DNA of 35,256 nt from a virus (IMGVR_UViG_3300037507_000278:1-35256), one strand, 5' to 3'; numbered from the stretch's first letter, positions 24,736-31,481 are shown. The notes: generated from the letters alone by a model not told the origin. A program made the numbers and translations.

Positions 24736-24764
24736 ATTATACCACACTTTTTTTAATTTGTCAA
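24736..24764 (-). promoter_or_regulatory. Consensus sigma70 promoter inside the late operon
   Basis: On the minus strand, TTGACA (24759-24764) and TATAAT (24736-24741) are both perfect, with a 17-base AT-rich spacer. It fills the gap between the portal stop (24766) and the ATG at 24728. It would give extra scaffold and coat mRNA using host RNA polymerase. Confidence 0.88.
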
Positions 24765-24765
24765 G

Positions 24766-26700
24766 TCAATTCATCATATCTTGTTTACTTTGTTCTTTGA
24801 CAATGTTTAGCTTATTGTCAATGTCTTTTTCTTTAAGTAGTAGTTCAGCAATCTTTACACGTCTTTCAAACTCTCTATTAGGATCATCAATGTTGGTAGA
24901 GGCTGCCTGTACTACATCAACTTTAAGCTTCTCAGGCATCAATTGAGCCTCCATAGCAGCTTTCTGAGCCTCTGCTGTAGCTTTCTGTGCTCTAGCTTGT
25001 TTTTCCTGCACAGAAGCCTGTGCATCCGCTAATTGAAGCTGTGTAGCCTGCATTTGAACCTGTTGTTGCTCAGGATTAGGTTGTGTTAGCTGCTGAAGTT
25101 GCTGTAATAGGCTTTCACGATTAGGTAATGACGAGTATTCAACGATACCTTGCAGCAATAACGGTACAATAGGGCTGTTTGGTCCTAGTGTAGACATCAT
25201 TGCCATCATTTGAGCCTGTTCAAACTCTCTAGCAACCATACCTAGCGTACCTGTTGGGATAAATTCAAAGTCTTTTACAGGATAACGCTCTGGTGCAAAC
25301 TGCATATAGCGCCATGCAGCCTTTTGAACGAACGGAATAAGGAAATCTTCTTGGAAATTAACCAATGAACGCTTGTTTTTCTTGATGATACCGCTAACAG
25401 CCATTGCTAAACCAGCTGCTGCTGCGTCTCCACCACTGACTTGAGCTGGTAAATTAGCTGTGTCAAGGGTTCCTGTAGCCTGTAGCATCATTCTTTCGAA
25501 GATTTGAGCTGTTTCGATGTTAGCTTTGTCTGTAACACCGAACTTAAAGGGCTGTAGGATCTCTTGAGGGTTACCATTGACAAGAATATTCTTACCAGGA
25601 CGTATCTCAAACTTCTGTCCTCGAGGCATTCTAGAGGCATCTATAGCCATCATAGGGGCTGCTGTAAGCCCTAATGAGTCTACATGACTACGAATCTGTG
25701 CATCTACAGCCTTTTGCATGTTGTAGGCCTTCTCAGCCGTTCCACGACCCCAGAAACGACCAGGAACGCTATCAGCTTGGTAGGCAACAACAGGTCTGTC
25801 TTGCATCATGAAAGGGTTTTCTTCACCTTTCAGGAGTACTTCACCGTTAGCAATAACGATAAGAGCCTCTACCATCTCTGAATAGAGTTCATCGTCTGTT
25901 GTTGTACTATCTTCAGGGTTTTCTAATAGCTTCTTAGGTACTAAACCATAGTAACGAAGTAAGAGTACTTTGTCTTGTTGGTAGTATGTTAGATCCTGAT
26001 TAGGCTCTAGATCTGTATCTAAGTAAGCATCACCAATCGCTACTTTCTTATAAACACCATCTTCCATGCCTTTGATAACAGCATGTCTTCCGACATACTC
26101 TTCAATAGCACAACCCATCGCATCATCAATGCTTGTTGCGTTAGGATCAATTAAGAAGTTACGTGGATTGATTGGTTTTAAGTCTACGGACACTCTGTAC
26201 GATGTATTAACACCGATCATCCTCAGTCCAGGCTGTGCTGTGGGCTGTGTTGCTGGTGCTAGGTTCTTCTTTTGTTTGACAATCAATTCACCGATACCAG
26301 TGCCATAGACCTCAGCTAAGGTCATAACTTGACCAATGTTCTTACGTACTTTATCTTTCTTAAAGTCTTCAGACAATAAAGACTTCATGGCTTCAACGTC
26401 TGTCTTGTCTTGATCACTGACATCATCACTGATATCAAAGAACACACCTTTAGCGAACACAGCTTCTTCTAGATCAGCTTGTTTGTTATCTACTGCTTGC
26501 TGCAGTGCTGGTGAAATCAGTTTAGAACGCTCAGTGCCTCTGGTCTTATCTTCATCAGCCCAAAGACCACGCCATAGACGTTCATACTCGTCCCAACGCT
26601 CTAGGAAGTTTTCATCTCTGTAGTTACGCCAATCATTACATCGATCCATAACAAATGCTACAAGAGCATTCTGAGGAGAGATTTCAGATTCAAATTTCAT
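24766..26700 (-). CDS. Portal protein
   Basis: 644 aa from the ATG at 26700 (MKFESEISPQNALVAFVMDR); GTG and TTG codons 2-3 codons upstream overlap the terminase stop and are less likely. Motifs include the RNYRDENFLERWDEYERLWR helix, RSKLISPALQQAVDNKQADL, and YRVSVDLKPINPRNFLIDPN, typical of podovirus portals. The C-terminal ~130 residues are Gln/Ala-rich coiled coil (QLQQLTQPNPEQQQVQMQAT then EKQARAQKATAEAQKAAM), matching the barrel or crown region. It forms the dodecameric DNA gate at one vertex. Follows the large terminase directly. Confidence 0.9.
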   Translation of the reverse strand: MKFESEISPQNALVAFVMDRCNDWRNYRDENFLERWDEYERLWRGLWADEDKTRGTERSKLISPALQQAVDNKQADLEEAVFAKGVFFDISDDVSDQDKTDVEAMKSLLSEDFKKDKVRKNIGQVMTLAEVYGTGIGELIVKQKKNLAPATQPTAQPGLRMIGVNTSYRVSVDLKPINPRNFLIDPNATSIDDAMGCAIEEYVGRHAVIKGMEDGVYKKVAIGDAYLDTDLEPNQDLTYYQQDKVLLLRYYGLVPKKLLENPEDSTTTDDELYSEMVEALIVIANGEVLLKGEENPFMMQDRPVVAYQADSVPGRFWGRGTAEKAYNMQKAVDAQIRSHVDSLGLTAAPMMAIDASRMPRGQKFEIRPGKNILVNGNPQEILQPFKFGVTDKANIETAQIFERMMLQATGTLDTANLPAQVSGGDAAAAGLAMAVSGIIKKNKRSLVNFQEDFLIPFVQKAAWRYMQFAPERYPVKDFEFIPTGTLGMVAREFEQAQMMAMMSTLGPNSPIVPLLLQGIVEYSSLPNRESLLQQLQQLTQPNPEQQQVQMQATQLQLADAQASVQEKQARAQKATAEAQKAAMEAQLMPEKLKVDVVQAASTNIDDPNREFERRVKIAELLLKEKDIDNKLNIVKEQSKQDMMN

Positions 26701-26702
26701 TG

Positions 26703-27959
26703 TCACCAACCTATCGTAGTGTCTAGGACTTCATACTCTTCTTGGTCCAGATTCTGATTCCAATCCGCTACTTGAATCTGGTCAATGTAACTTAACGCAT
26801 CAATTAAGTCATCATGTGTCTTAGGATCAGGGAACTGCATAAGTTGATCTACAAACTTATTATTCCAATCACCTTCATTCAACACAATCCTACCGTGTTC
26901 AAAGCGTCCCTGTAATGACCAAACAATCCTATCTGCTTTCTTCTTATTACCGTGTGTTAGCTCTTCAATGCGAGGATAATAATTTAATCTTCTCATCAAA
27001 TCATTCATATAAGGCATCACTGCATTCTTCAGTGAACCTTTCTCAATCCCTACTGCATTAACTCTGTAGTCCTTTGCAGCCTTTAGAATCCTCACTGCTG
27101 TTTCTCGGACATCCCATCTACCGTGTTGAATGTCAGCAACCCACCAGCCTTTAGTATTGATCTTAACAATAGCTATCGCTGTGTCATCAAGCTTTTTATT
27201 CTTCGTTTGATTCGTCTGAGATGAATCGCTGAAACCACATAGATCCACCGCAATAAAGTAGTTACCTTCTTCCGGCTCTTCTTCACTGATCTTAATCCAT
27301 TCATCTTTGAAGATCTCCGACTGTGCTGCCTCAAACGAAGCCATAAACTCTTGTCTAAAAGCAAAGCTAGACATCGAACCTCTAGCTGCTTCAATCTCTA
27401 AAGGATCTAACAATGGATTATCAAAGCTAGTGAAGTGCCAAGACTTGTAATCTTTATCTTTACCTGAATCACCTACTTTGTACAATTCATAGAAGTGATT
27501 CCTACCCATTGGTGTTCCAATGAACATTGATCTACCCTTCTGATCCGCTAAAGCAGGTCTAAGGATTTGTTCGAACACCTGTGGCTTCATGTCTGCGTAC
27601 TCATCCATCACTAAGTACTTCAAACTAACACCACGCATAGTCTCTGGTCTGTCAGCACCCTTTAGCGATATCATTGCACCGTTGATCAACGTAATCTGCA
27701 TGTTATTGACATGACTATTCTTGATCACTGTATGGCCTAGCTCTAACAGCGTAGACCACATAATATCCCTAGCTTGTCCCTGTGTTGGGGCTACATACCA
27801 GACATGGCCTTTCTCAGTCTGTAGTGCCTCAATAATCAATGTCCAAGCAGCTAACCTTGATTTACCTGTACGTCTACCAGCAGCGATGATCTTAAACCTT
27901 GCTGGATCTTTGAAGACCTCTTGCTGCCAAGGAAGAAGAGATACCGTCAAATTACTCAT
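26703..27959 (-). CDS. terL: Terminase large subunit
   Basis: 418 aa packaging motor. ATPase domain: Walker A AAGRRTGKSRL (K33), Walker B KYLVMDEYAD (D119, E120). Nuclease domain: D239 in YFIAVDL, E306 in VGIEKGS, and D383/D384 with D387 in HDDLIDAL, the RNase H-like metal site that cuts the concatemer. It translocates DNA into the head through the portal. It overlaps the small terminase by 4 bases (ATGA) and precedes the portal by a 2-base gap. Confidence 0.93.
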   Translation of the reverse strand: MSNLTVSLLPWQQEVFKDPARFKIIAAGRRTGKSRLAAWTLIIEALQTEKGHVWYVAPTQGQARDIMWSTLLELGHTVIKNSHVNNMQITLINGAMISLKGADRPETMRGVSLKYLVMDEYADMKPQVFEQILRPALADQKGRSMFIGTPMGRNHFYELYKVGDSGKDKDYKSWHFTSFDNPLLDPLEIEAARGSMSSFAFRQEFMASFEAAQSEIFKDEWIKISEEEPEEGNYFIAVDLCGFSDSSQTNQTKNKKLDDTAIAIVKINTKGWWVADIQHGRWDVRETAVRILKAAKDYRVNAVGIEKGSLKNAVMPYMNDLMRRLNYYPRIEELTHGNKKKADRIVWSLQGRFEHGRIVLNEGDWNNKFVDQLMQFPDPKTHDDLIDALSYIDQIQVADWNQNLDQEEYEVLDTTIGW

Positions 27960-28441
27960 TCTTCTTCTTTATCGTAATCAATTAGTGTAGTCTCAACGTC
28001 TACAGGCTCATGTTCAATCATCTCAACTGGTTTGTCGTTAACACCAGTGATGTTTATAGTGATTGCTTTAGCCCCTGATGCTGTTCCTTTATCCTCAAAG
28101 TAAGATACTGGAAGCATCCGATCCATACACATCTTAAGCGCTGCAATCTGATCCTTATCATTATCATCTAATGCTTTATGTACTATCTTTCTGATAATCG
28201 CATTAGAGTGTGTCAGCAACAGCGAAGCAGTGAACTCTTTAATCCTTGCTGCTTCTCCTGGTGGTCTACCTCTTTTTTCTCTCTTAATGTACTTCTGTAC
28301 TTCTTCCTTCTTAGGACGACCTCTAGATCTCTTCTTTTTCGCAGGCACTTTCTTCTCTTCATTGACTGCCAAGACATCCTGGCTGACCGATGAAGGTAGC
28401 GAACAATCCTCAGTAGGAGAAGTAATTTTAATTTCTGACAT
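27956..28441 (-). CDS. Terminase small subunit-like protein with two AT-hooks
   Basis: 161 aa, first gene of the late operon. A Lys/Arg-rich N-terminal part has two AT-hook-like motifs, SRGRPKKE (about 39-46) and KRGRPPGEA (about 56-64), which bind the minor groove of AT-rich DNA. A helical middle follows (HSNAIIRKIVHKALDD, CMDRMLPVSYFEDKG) and an acidic C-terminus (DVETTLIDYDKEEE) that could contact the large subunit. Position directly upstream of TerL with a 4-base overlap supports the call; sequence of small terminases is poorly conserved. GAGGG precedes the ATG. Confidence 0.75.
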   Translation of the reverse strand: MSEIKITSPTEDCSLPSSVSQDVLAVNEEKKVPAKKKRSRGRPKKEEVQKYIKREKRGRPPGEAARIKEFTASLLLTHSNAIIRKIVHKALDDNDKDQIAALKMCMDRMLPVSYFEDKGTASGAKAITINITGVNDKPVEMIEHEPVDVETTLIDYDKEEE

Positions 28442-28514
28442 CAGATCCCTCTATATAGTTTCTCTGCTGAAAGCAGGACTTTAGGGTGTATATAATTTTA
28501 TGTATCTCTACAAT

Positions 28515-28558
28515 GTAGTCAGTATGAAGTTAGTATGTAGTAAGTATAAAGTAAGTTT
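28515..28558. repeat. 11-bp tandem repeat in the late mRNA leader
   Basis: Four imperfect copies read on the plus strand: GTAGTCAGTAT, GAAGTTAGTAT, GTAGTAAGTAT, AAAGTAAGTTT. They fall 44-87 bases downstream of the predicted late start (28602) and about one helical turn apart. They could bind a regulator or shape the leader RNA; role unknown. Confidence 0.85.
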
Positions 28559-28608
28559 TATTTATTGTTTGTACATCGTCTGTTCATCGTTTCTACATAG
28601 AAGGGTAT

Positions 28609-28637
28609 ATTATAGCATATTTTTTAAGTTTTGTCAA
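28609..28637 (-). promoter_or_regulatory. Late operon promoter, consensus sigma70 with extended -10
   Basis: On the minus strand, TTGACA (28632-28637), a 17-base spacer and TATAAT (28609-28614), both perfect, with TG one base before the -10. Predicted start near 28602, giving a leader of about 160 bases before the small terminase ATG. As the only strong promoter ahead of the late genes it probably drives them with host polymerase. Such a strong site would need repression early; see the operator-like dyads nearby. Confidence 0.88.
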
Positions 28638-28926
28638 GTTGTTTCTTTTTAATCAGCACAGACTGTACTGACACCAGCGCAGATTGCACAGTCTTTAGAG
28701 GCTATGGCGGGACTCCATTTACATGGTGTCAGAGGCTCCGCAGAGGCTTTATTACTAAGCCATTGATTTTATTAGATATTATTAGATAGACTGTTTAGTC
28801 TTTAGAGACTTCCATTTTAGCTTTTTTTAAGGCTAGGTAGCACCACAACATTTACACTACAACACAGACCCCTCCCCCCTATGCTGCACTGCAATGTACA
28901 ATTGAGAATCATTACTGTTTGACAAC

Positions 28927-28972
28927 CACTACATATAGTGTTGAAGTCTTGTTTGACCACTATATCTAGTAG
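28927..28972. promoter_or_regulatory. Pair of operator-like dyads
   Basis: CACTACATATAGTG (28927-28940) has 5-bp arms CACTA/TAGTG. A related imperfect dyad, CACTATATCTAGTAG, begins at 28958, 31 bases away (about three helical turns). Each is preceded by GTTTGAC. Spacing on one face of the helix suggests a dimeric regulator, but none is identified in the window. Confidence 0.4.
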
Positions 28973-29137
28973 CACTGCATAGCCAATTGAGATTTCATAA
29001 TGTGAAATGCTAATGAGAATGCATTACTATTAAGGCTTCACTGTATATCTGTACAGTAGACTGCACTGATCTGCACAGATGAATGTGATGGTGAAGCACC
29101 CTCTAAAGGTACTTCGAAGATACTCCAAAGCCTAGTT

Positions 29138-29153
29138 AGTTCCACGTGAAACA
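29138..29153. promoter_or_regulatory. parS-like ParB-binding site
   Basis: AGTTCCACGTGAAACA matches 15 of 16 bases of the bacterial parS sequence TGTTCCACGTGAAACA; only the first base differs. It is near-palindromic around CACGTG and lies in non-coding DNA. parS sites are loading points for chromosomal ParB. No parA or parB gene is in the window, so if real it would use host ParB or one encoded outside. Confidence 0.55.
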
Positions 29154-29234
29154 ATAACCTAAACTGTTGTGTTCGAACAACGTTACCGTTCATCCTGGAT
29201 TGTCTGCCGTTCGTCGGATACACTGCAAACCCCA

Positions 29235-29263
29235 TTGACAATGCAAAAACACTTGTTTAGTAT
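29235..29263 (+). promoter_or_regulatory. Early promoter, sigma70-like
   Basis: TTGACA (perfect, 29235-29240), 17-base spacer, TAGTAT (4 of 6, 29258-29263). Predicted start near 29270, about 29 bases before the first early gene at 29299. Drives the rightward early genes. Confidence 0.65.
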
Positions 29264-29298
29264 TAACACATCGAAACAAACAACCTGGAGTAAACAAA

Positions 29299-29571
29299 AT
29301 GTGGTGGACTGAATCCCTAGGCCGTATTGAGCTTAAAATGACCCTAAAACAAGCTCAGATGTGCTCGCATCCTGGCCAGTGCGATGCTGATGTATTGTTG
29401 CTGTCTCAAGATCCGAAGATTGCTAATCAGTTAAAGAAATTGGATCCAAAGGTTGTTTCACAGTGTTTGAAAGAGTACGGTGCTTGGAATGATGAAGATT
29501 TGTCCGATCATGGGCAAAACCTTCAGCGCCTTTTGTGGATCGCTGCGTGTGATATTTCCGAGTCTAATTAA
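29299..29571 (+). CDS. First early gene, 90-aa hypothetical
   Basis: MWWTESLGRIELKMTLKQAQ, then MCSHPGQCDADVLLLSQDPK and YGAWNDEDLSDHGQNLQRLL: soluble, helical, with C22 and C28 near HPGQCD. I recall similar proteins as common hypotheticals in aquatic phages. GGAG lies 8 bases before the ATG, and the early promoter starts about 30 bases upstream, so it is the first product after infection from this operon. Its stop is 5 bases before a hammerhead ribozyme that would cut the mRNA 31 bases after the stop. Confidence 0.8.
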   Translation: MWWTESLGRIELKMTLKQAQMCSHPGQCDADVLLLSQDPKIANQLKKLDPKVVSQCLKEYGAWNDEDLSDHGQNLQRLLWIAACDISESN

Positions 29572-29575
29572 CCAA

Positions 29576-29630
29576 GGTCGAAACCCTACCAAGTGTAGGG
29601 TCTATAGTTTAAGACTATACTGATGAGACC
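29576..29630 (+). ncRNA. Hammerhead ribozyme, type II (helix II open)
   Basis: All core parts can be read in order. Helix II 5' arm GGTC (29576-29579); GAA (29580-29582); helix III ACCCTAC/GTAGGGT (29583-29589 with 29595-29601, loop CAAGT), closed by the required A-U pair; cleavage nucleotide C at 29602 in a GTC context; helix I TATAGT/ACTATA (29603-29608 with 29614-29619, loop TTAAG); CTGATGA (29620-29626); helix II 3' arm GACC (29627-29630). All 17 helix pairs are Watson-Crick. Cleavage is expected between 29602 and 29603, separating the mRNA of the 90-aa gene from that of the GP88 gene, whose ribosome site (AAGGA, 29643-29647) stays outside the fold. Hammerheads are known in some phages; activity here is inferred. 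Confidence 0.93.
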
Positions 29631-29654
29631 AACTAACCAACTAAGGAAACAACC

Positions 29655-30299
29655 ATGCTCAAGCTTTCGATTACATCTAAACTAGACGGAATTAGATCTT
29701 GGAGTTTACAGGCCTTAGATACTTGTCCGGGATCTGTTGGCGACAATGGCGAGTTAGTTGCTGCCTGCGCTGGTTGCTATGCCACTACAGGCAATTATTT
29801 ATATCCTAACGTAAAGGCTCCGCGTGAGCATAATAAACAAGACTGGCAGCGGGATAGTTGGGTTGATGACATGGTCCAAGCATTAGACTCCGATCGTTAC
29901 TTTCGCTGGTTCGATTCTGGTGACATGTACACAATCAAGCTTGCAGAGAAAATGCTCGAGGTCATGAAACGTACACCTTGGTGTAAACATTGGTTACCGA
30001 CTAGAATGCACAAGTTTCCTAAGTATCAATCAATCATTGATCAAATGGATGCACTGCCGAATGTTGTTGTTCGTAGGTCATCAGATTCCGTTATCGGCGA
30101 AGTACTTGATGCACCATGGTCGAGCACTATTGCTGAATCCTACAATGACGATAGCATCAGTGTATGCCCAGCATATCAGCAAGGCGGTAAGTGTAAAGGT
30201 TGTCGGAAGTGCTGGGACAAATCAATCCCAGTTATCGGTTATGCTGCCCATGGTCAAAAAATGTCCAAAGTTATCAGACTTAAACTTGCAAAGGCTTAA
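29655..30299 (+). CDS. GP88-family cysteine-rich protein
   Basis: 214 aa. Matches the phage 'gene product 88' pattern: SWSLQALDTCPGS, then CAGCYATTGNYLYPNV, RYFRWFDSGDMYT, THKHWLPTRMHKF-like WLPTRMHKFPKY, and the C-terminal cluster CPAYQQGGKCKGCRKCWD. Seven or more cysteines in CxxC-like groups suggest bound metal, zinc or an iron-sulfur cluster. Biochemical function is unknown. AAGGA is 7 bases before the ATG. The mRNA 5' end is expected to be set by the hammerhead ribozyme upstream, making its expression unusual among the early genes. Confidence 0.8.
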   Translation: MLKLSITSKLDGIRSWSLQALDTCPGSVGDNGELVAACAGCYATTGNYLYPNVKAPREHNKQDWQRDSWVDDMVQALDSDRYFRWFDSGDMYTIKLAEKMLEVMKRTPWCKHWLPTRMHKFPKYQSIIDQMDALPNVVVRRSSDSVIGEVLDAPWSSTIAESYNDDSISVCPAYQQGGKCKGCRKCWDKSIPVIGYAAHGQKMSKVIRLKLAKA

Positions 30300-30301
30300 T
30301 C

Positions 30302-30388
30302 ATGTCAAAGTCTAATGATGTTATCTTAGTCTTAGGTGGTGCACTGTTCGGTGCACTGTATGCTGCAATGATTTTCTTATCACTATGA
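30302..30388 (+). CDS. Single-pass membrane micro-protein, 28 aa
   Basis: MSKSNDVILVLGGALFGALY then AAMIFLSL: a short polar start and one membrane helix of about 20 residues with GxxxG-like small residues. AAAGG lies 8 bases upstream. It fills the gap between the GP88 gene and the next gene. Too short for family assignment; real by packing and hydrophobic pattern, possibly a membrane-active peptide. Confidence 0.5.
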   Translation: MSKSNDVILVLGGALFGALYAAMIFLSL

Positions 30389-30395
30389 GGCTATT

Positions 30396-30563
30396 ATGGA
30401 ATTTAAGATTGTCGGTTACTTGTTAACCTATAGATACCCTGAGTATTCAGGTCTCACACACCTAGATCGATTTGATACACTGGCGAAGGCAGAAGAGTAT
30501 GCTGAGACTTCAGAGCTAACTGAGTACGTTATCAACCCCATTGTGGACCTATCAGGGGATTAG
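30396..30563 (+). CDS. Small early hypothetical, 55 aa
   Basis: MEFKIVGYLLTYRYPEYSGL, then FDTLAKAEEYAETSELTEYV. Predicted alpha/beta, acidic. GAGG lies 6 bases before the ATG. Ends 3 bases before the next ATG, so it belongs to the early operon. Not recognised. Confidence 0.68.
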   Translation: MEFKIVGYLLTYRYPEYSGLTHLDRFDTLAKAEEYAETSELTEYVINPIVDLSGD

Positions 30564-30566
30564 ACC

Positions 30567-30797
30567 ATGACAACCATATTGAAGAAGTCTGAAATACTCT
30601 ATGATTGTACTAAGAGAGAATTAGACTATGCTGTTGCCTCTGTAAAGTTCCCAGAGGTCTATGATGAGATTGTTCGCTTTCTCTCTGAGGGTGGATTCAA
30701 TAACCTATCTGATGTTGAATTAGCAGAGCACTACAGGGAAAACTTTACAGACTTAGACACCATAGAGTTCAGAAAACAATATAGGATTACCAAATGA
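30567..30797 (+). CDS. Small early hypothetical, 76 aa
   Basis: MTTILKKSEILYDCTKRELD, then a helical acidic protein with VYDEIVRFLSEGGFNNLSDV and an end KQYRITK. AGGGGA precedes the start by about 9 bases. Overlaps the next gene by 4 bases (ATGA). No family recognised. Confidence 0.72.
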   Translation: MTTILKKSEILYDCTKRELDYAVASVKFPEVYDEIVRFLSEGGFNNLSDVELAEHYRENFTDLDTIEFRKQYRITK

Positions 30798-30994
30798 GCT
30801 TAACATTCAATGATCAACCATGCGAGATTGTCCAAGGTCCAGACGCTGATGGTCTAGTCTGTATACGCTATGCTGGCGATCCTAGATGGCCATTTCCGTC
30901 TTATACCTGGGTTAGTCCTAAAGTACTGAAGAAAGTTAGTAAAGAGAGGAAAACTAAGGACGATTTAAAGGACGTTCCAGAAGCTCTATTTTGA
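30794..30994 (+). CDS. Small early hypothetical, 66 aa
   Basis: MSLTFNDQPCEIVQGPDADG, then LVCIRYAGDPRWPFPSYTWV and a Lys/Asp-rich tail. Looks like a small beta-barrel (SH3-like) fold by strand pattern, a guess. Coupled to the upstream gene by ATGA. Followed by a 90-base gap that holds only a 10-bp palindrome (AAACGCGTTT, 31049-31058) and the next ribosome site. Confidence 0.7.
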   Translation: MSLTFNDQPCEIVQGPDADGLVCIRYAGDPRWPFPSYTWVSPKVLKKVSKERKTKDDLKDVPEALF

Positions 30995-31084
30995 CAAAGA
31001 TGATATCTGAAAACACCTTTGGATAGAAAATCGATTGTAGGTACCTTAAAACGCGTTTAAATGGCATTGTAGGAGGTTAGGAAG

Positions 31085-31258
31085 ATGACTAAAGAGACTG
31101 TGCAAATGATGTTAGCCTTGATTGAGGCGATGATTGACTCTAGCGTAGCAGCATCATGGGGTCAATGGGAAGAAGTAGAGCATGCTGAGGATGTTAAAGA
31201 GGATCTATACCCTAAACTGATGATGTTGTTGGATAGAATGGAGGATGATGGAAAATGA
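31085..31258 (+). CDS. Small acidic helical protein, 57 aa
   Basis: MTKETVQMMLALIEAMIDSS, then SWGQWEEVEHAEDVKEDLYP, ending RMEDDGK. Strongly acidic, Met-rich and helical; small acidic early proteins often act as inhibitors of host enzymes or DNA mimics, but nothing here identifies a target. AGGAGG and AGGAAG precede the ATG. ATGA overlap with the zinc-finger gene. Confidence 0.68.
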   Translation: MTKETVQMMLALIEAMIDSSVAASWGQWEEVEHAEDVKEDLYPKLMMLLDRMEDDGK

Positions 31259-31449
31259 GATGCCTTTCCTGTAATGAAGTGCTTAGCGACTATGAAGCCT
31301 CTAGGCGTAGTGTTCGAACAAGACAATACTTAGACTTATGCAATGATTGTTTTAAGTATGTCCGAGATGATATCTGCGCTGTAGGCAATGTATCCCTGAT
31401 GCATGATGATGACGAGATTGTTAGCGAACGTAAGAAGTCAGAGGACTAA
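31255..31449 (+). CDS. Small zinc-finger protein, 64 aa
   Basis: MRCLSCNEVLSDYEASRRSV, then QYLDLCNDCFKYVRDD. C3-C6 and C26-region CxxC form one four-cysteine zinc site, a common small phage protein type; could bind nucleic acid or a host protein. The C-terminal part is acidic and ends KKSED. Coupled to the upstream gene by ATGA. Confidence 0.78.
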   Translation: MRCLSCNEVLSDYEASRRSVRTRQYLDLCNDCFKYVRDDICAVGNVSLMHDDDEIVSERKKSED

Positions 31450-31452
31450 GTA

Positions 31453-31481
31453 TTGACAACTTTAGTTTTCTCTGATACCCT
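31453..31481 (+). promoter_or_regulatory. Possible second early promoter
   Basis: TTGACA (31453-31458), 17-base spacer, TACCCT (31476-31481; 3 of 6), with TG one base before the -10 that can compensate as an extended -10. Sits just before the AT-rich inverted repeat and 125 bases before the next gene. Moderate to weak evidence. Confidence 0.42.

Larger units (their letters stand above)
28442..29298. other. Divergent control region without genes
   Basis: 857 bases between the leftward late and rightward early operons. No convincing gene: the open frames here lack ribosome sites and family similarity. It holds the late leader with tandem repeats, the late promoter, a 9-bp inverted repeat CTGACACCA/TGGTGTCAG (28668-28676 and 28724-28732), three AGAGGCT copies near 28700-28745, a C-rich run (CCCCTCCCCCC near 28869), dispersed direct repeats (CAATTGAGA at 28899 and 28984; TGAGAAT-CATTACT at 28903 and 29014), operator-like dyads, a parS-like site, a TGTTCGAACA palindrome (29170-29179) and the early promoter. 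It could also contain an origin, but no defined iterons prove that. Confidence 0.75.

Noticed and set aside
28866-28880. C-rich run as a G-quadruplex on the minus strand
   Set aside because: Only two G runs are present in the complement, too few for a convincing four-tract quadruplex.
29038-29241. Minus-strand 67-codon frame in the control region
   Set aside because: No ribosome site, no family similarity, mixed composition, and it overlaps the parS-like and palindromic sites.
30992-31030. TTGACA at 30992 as an early promoter
   Set aside because: No acceptable -10 hexamer at 16-18 bases.
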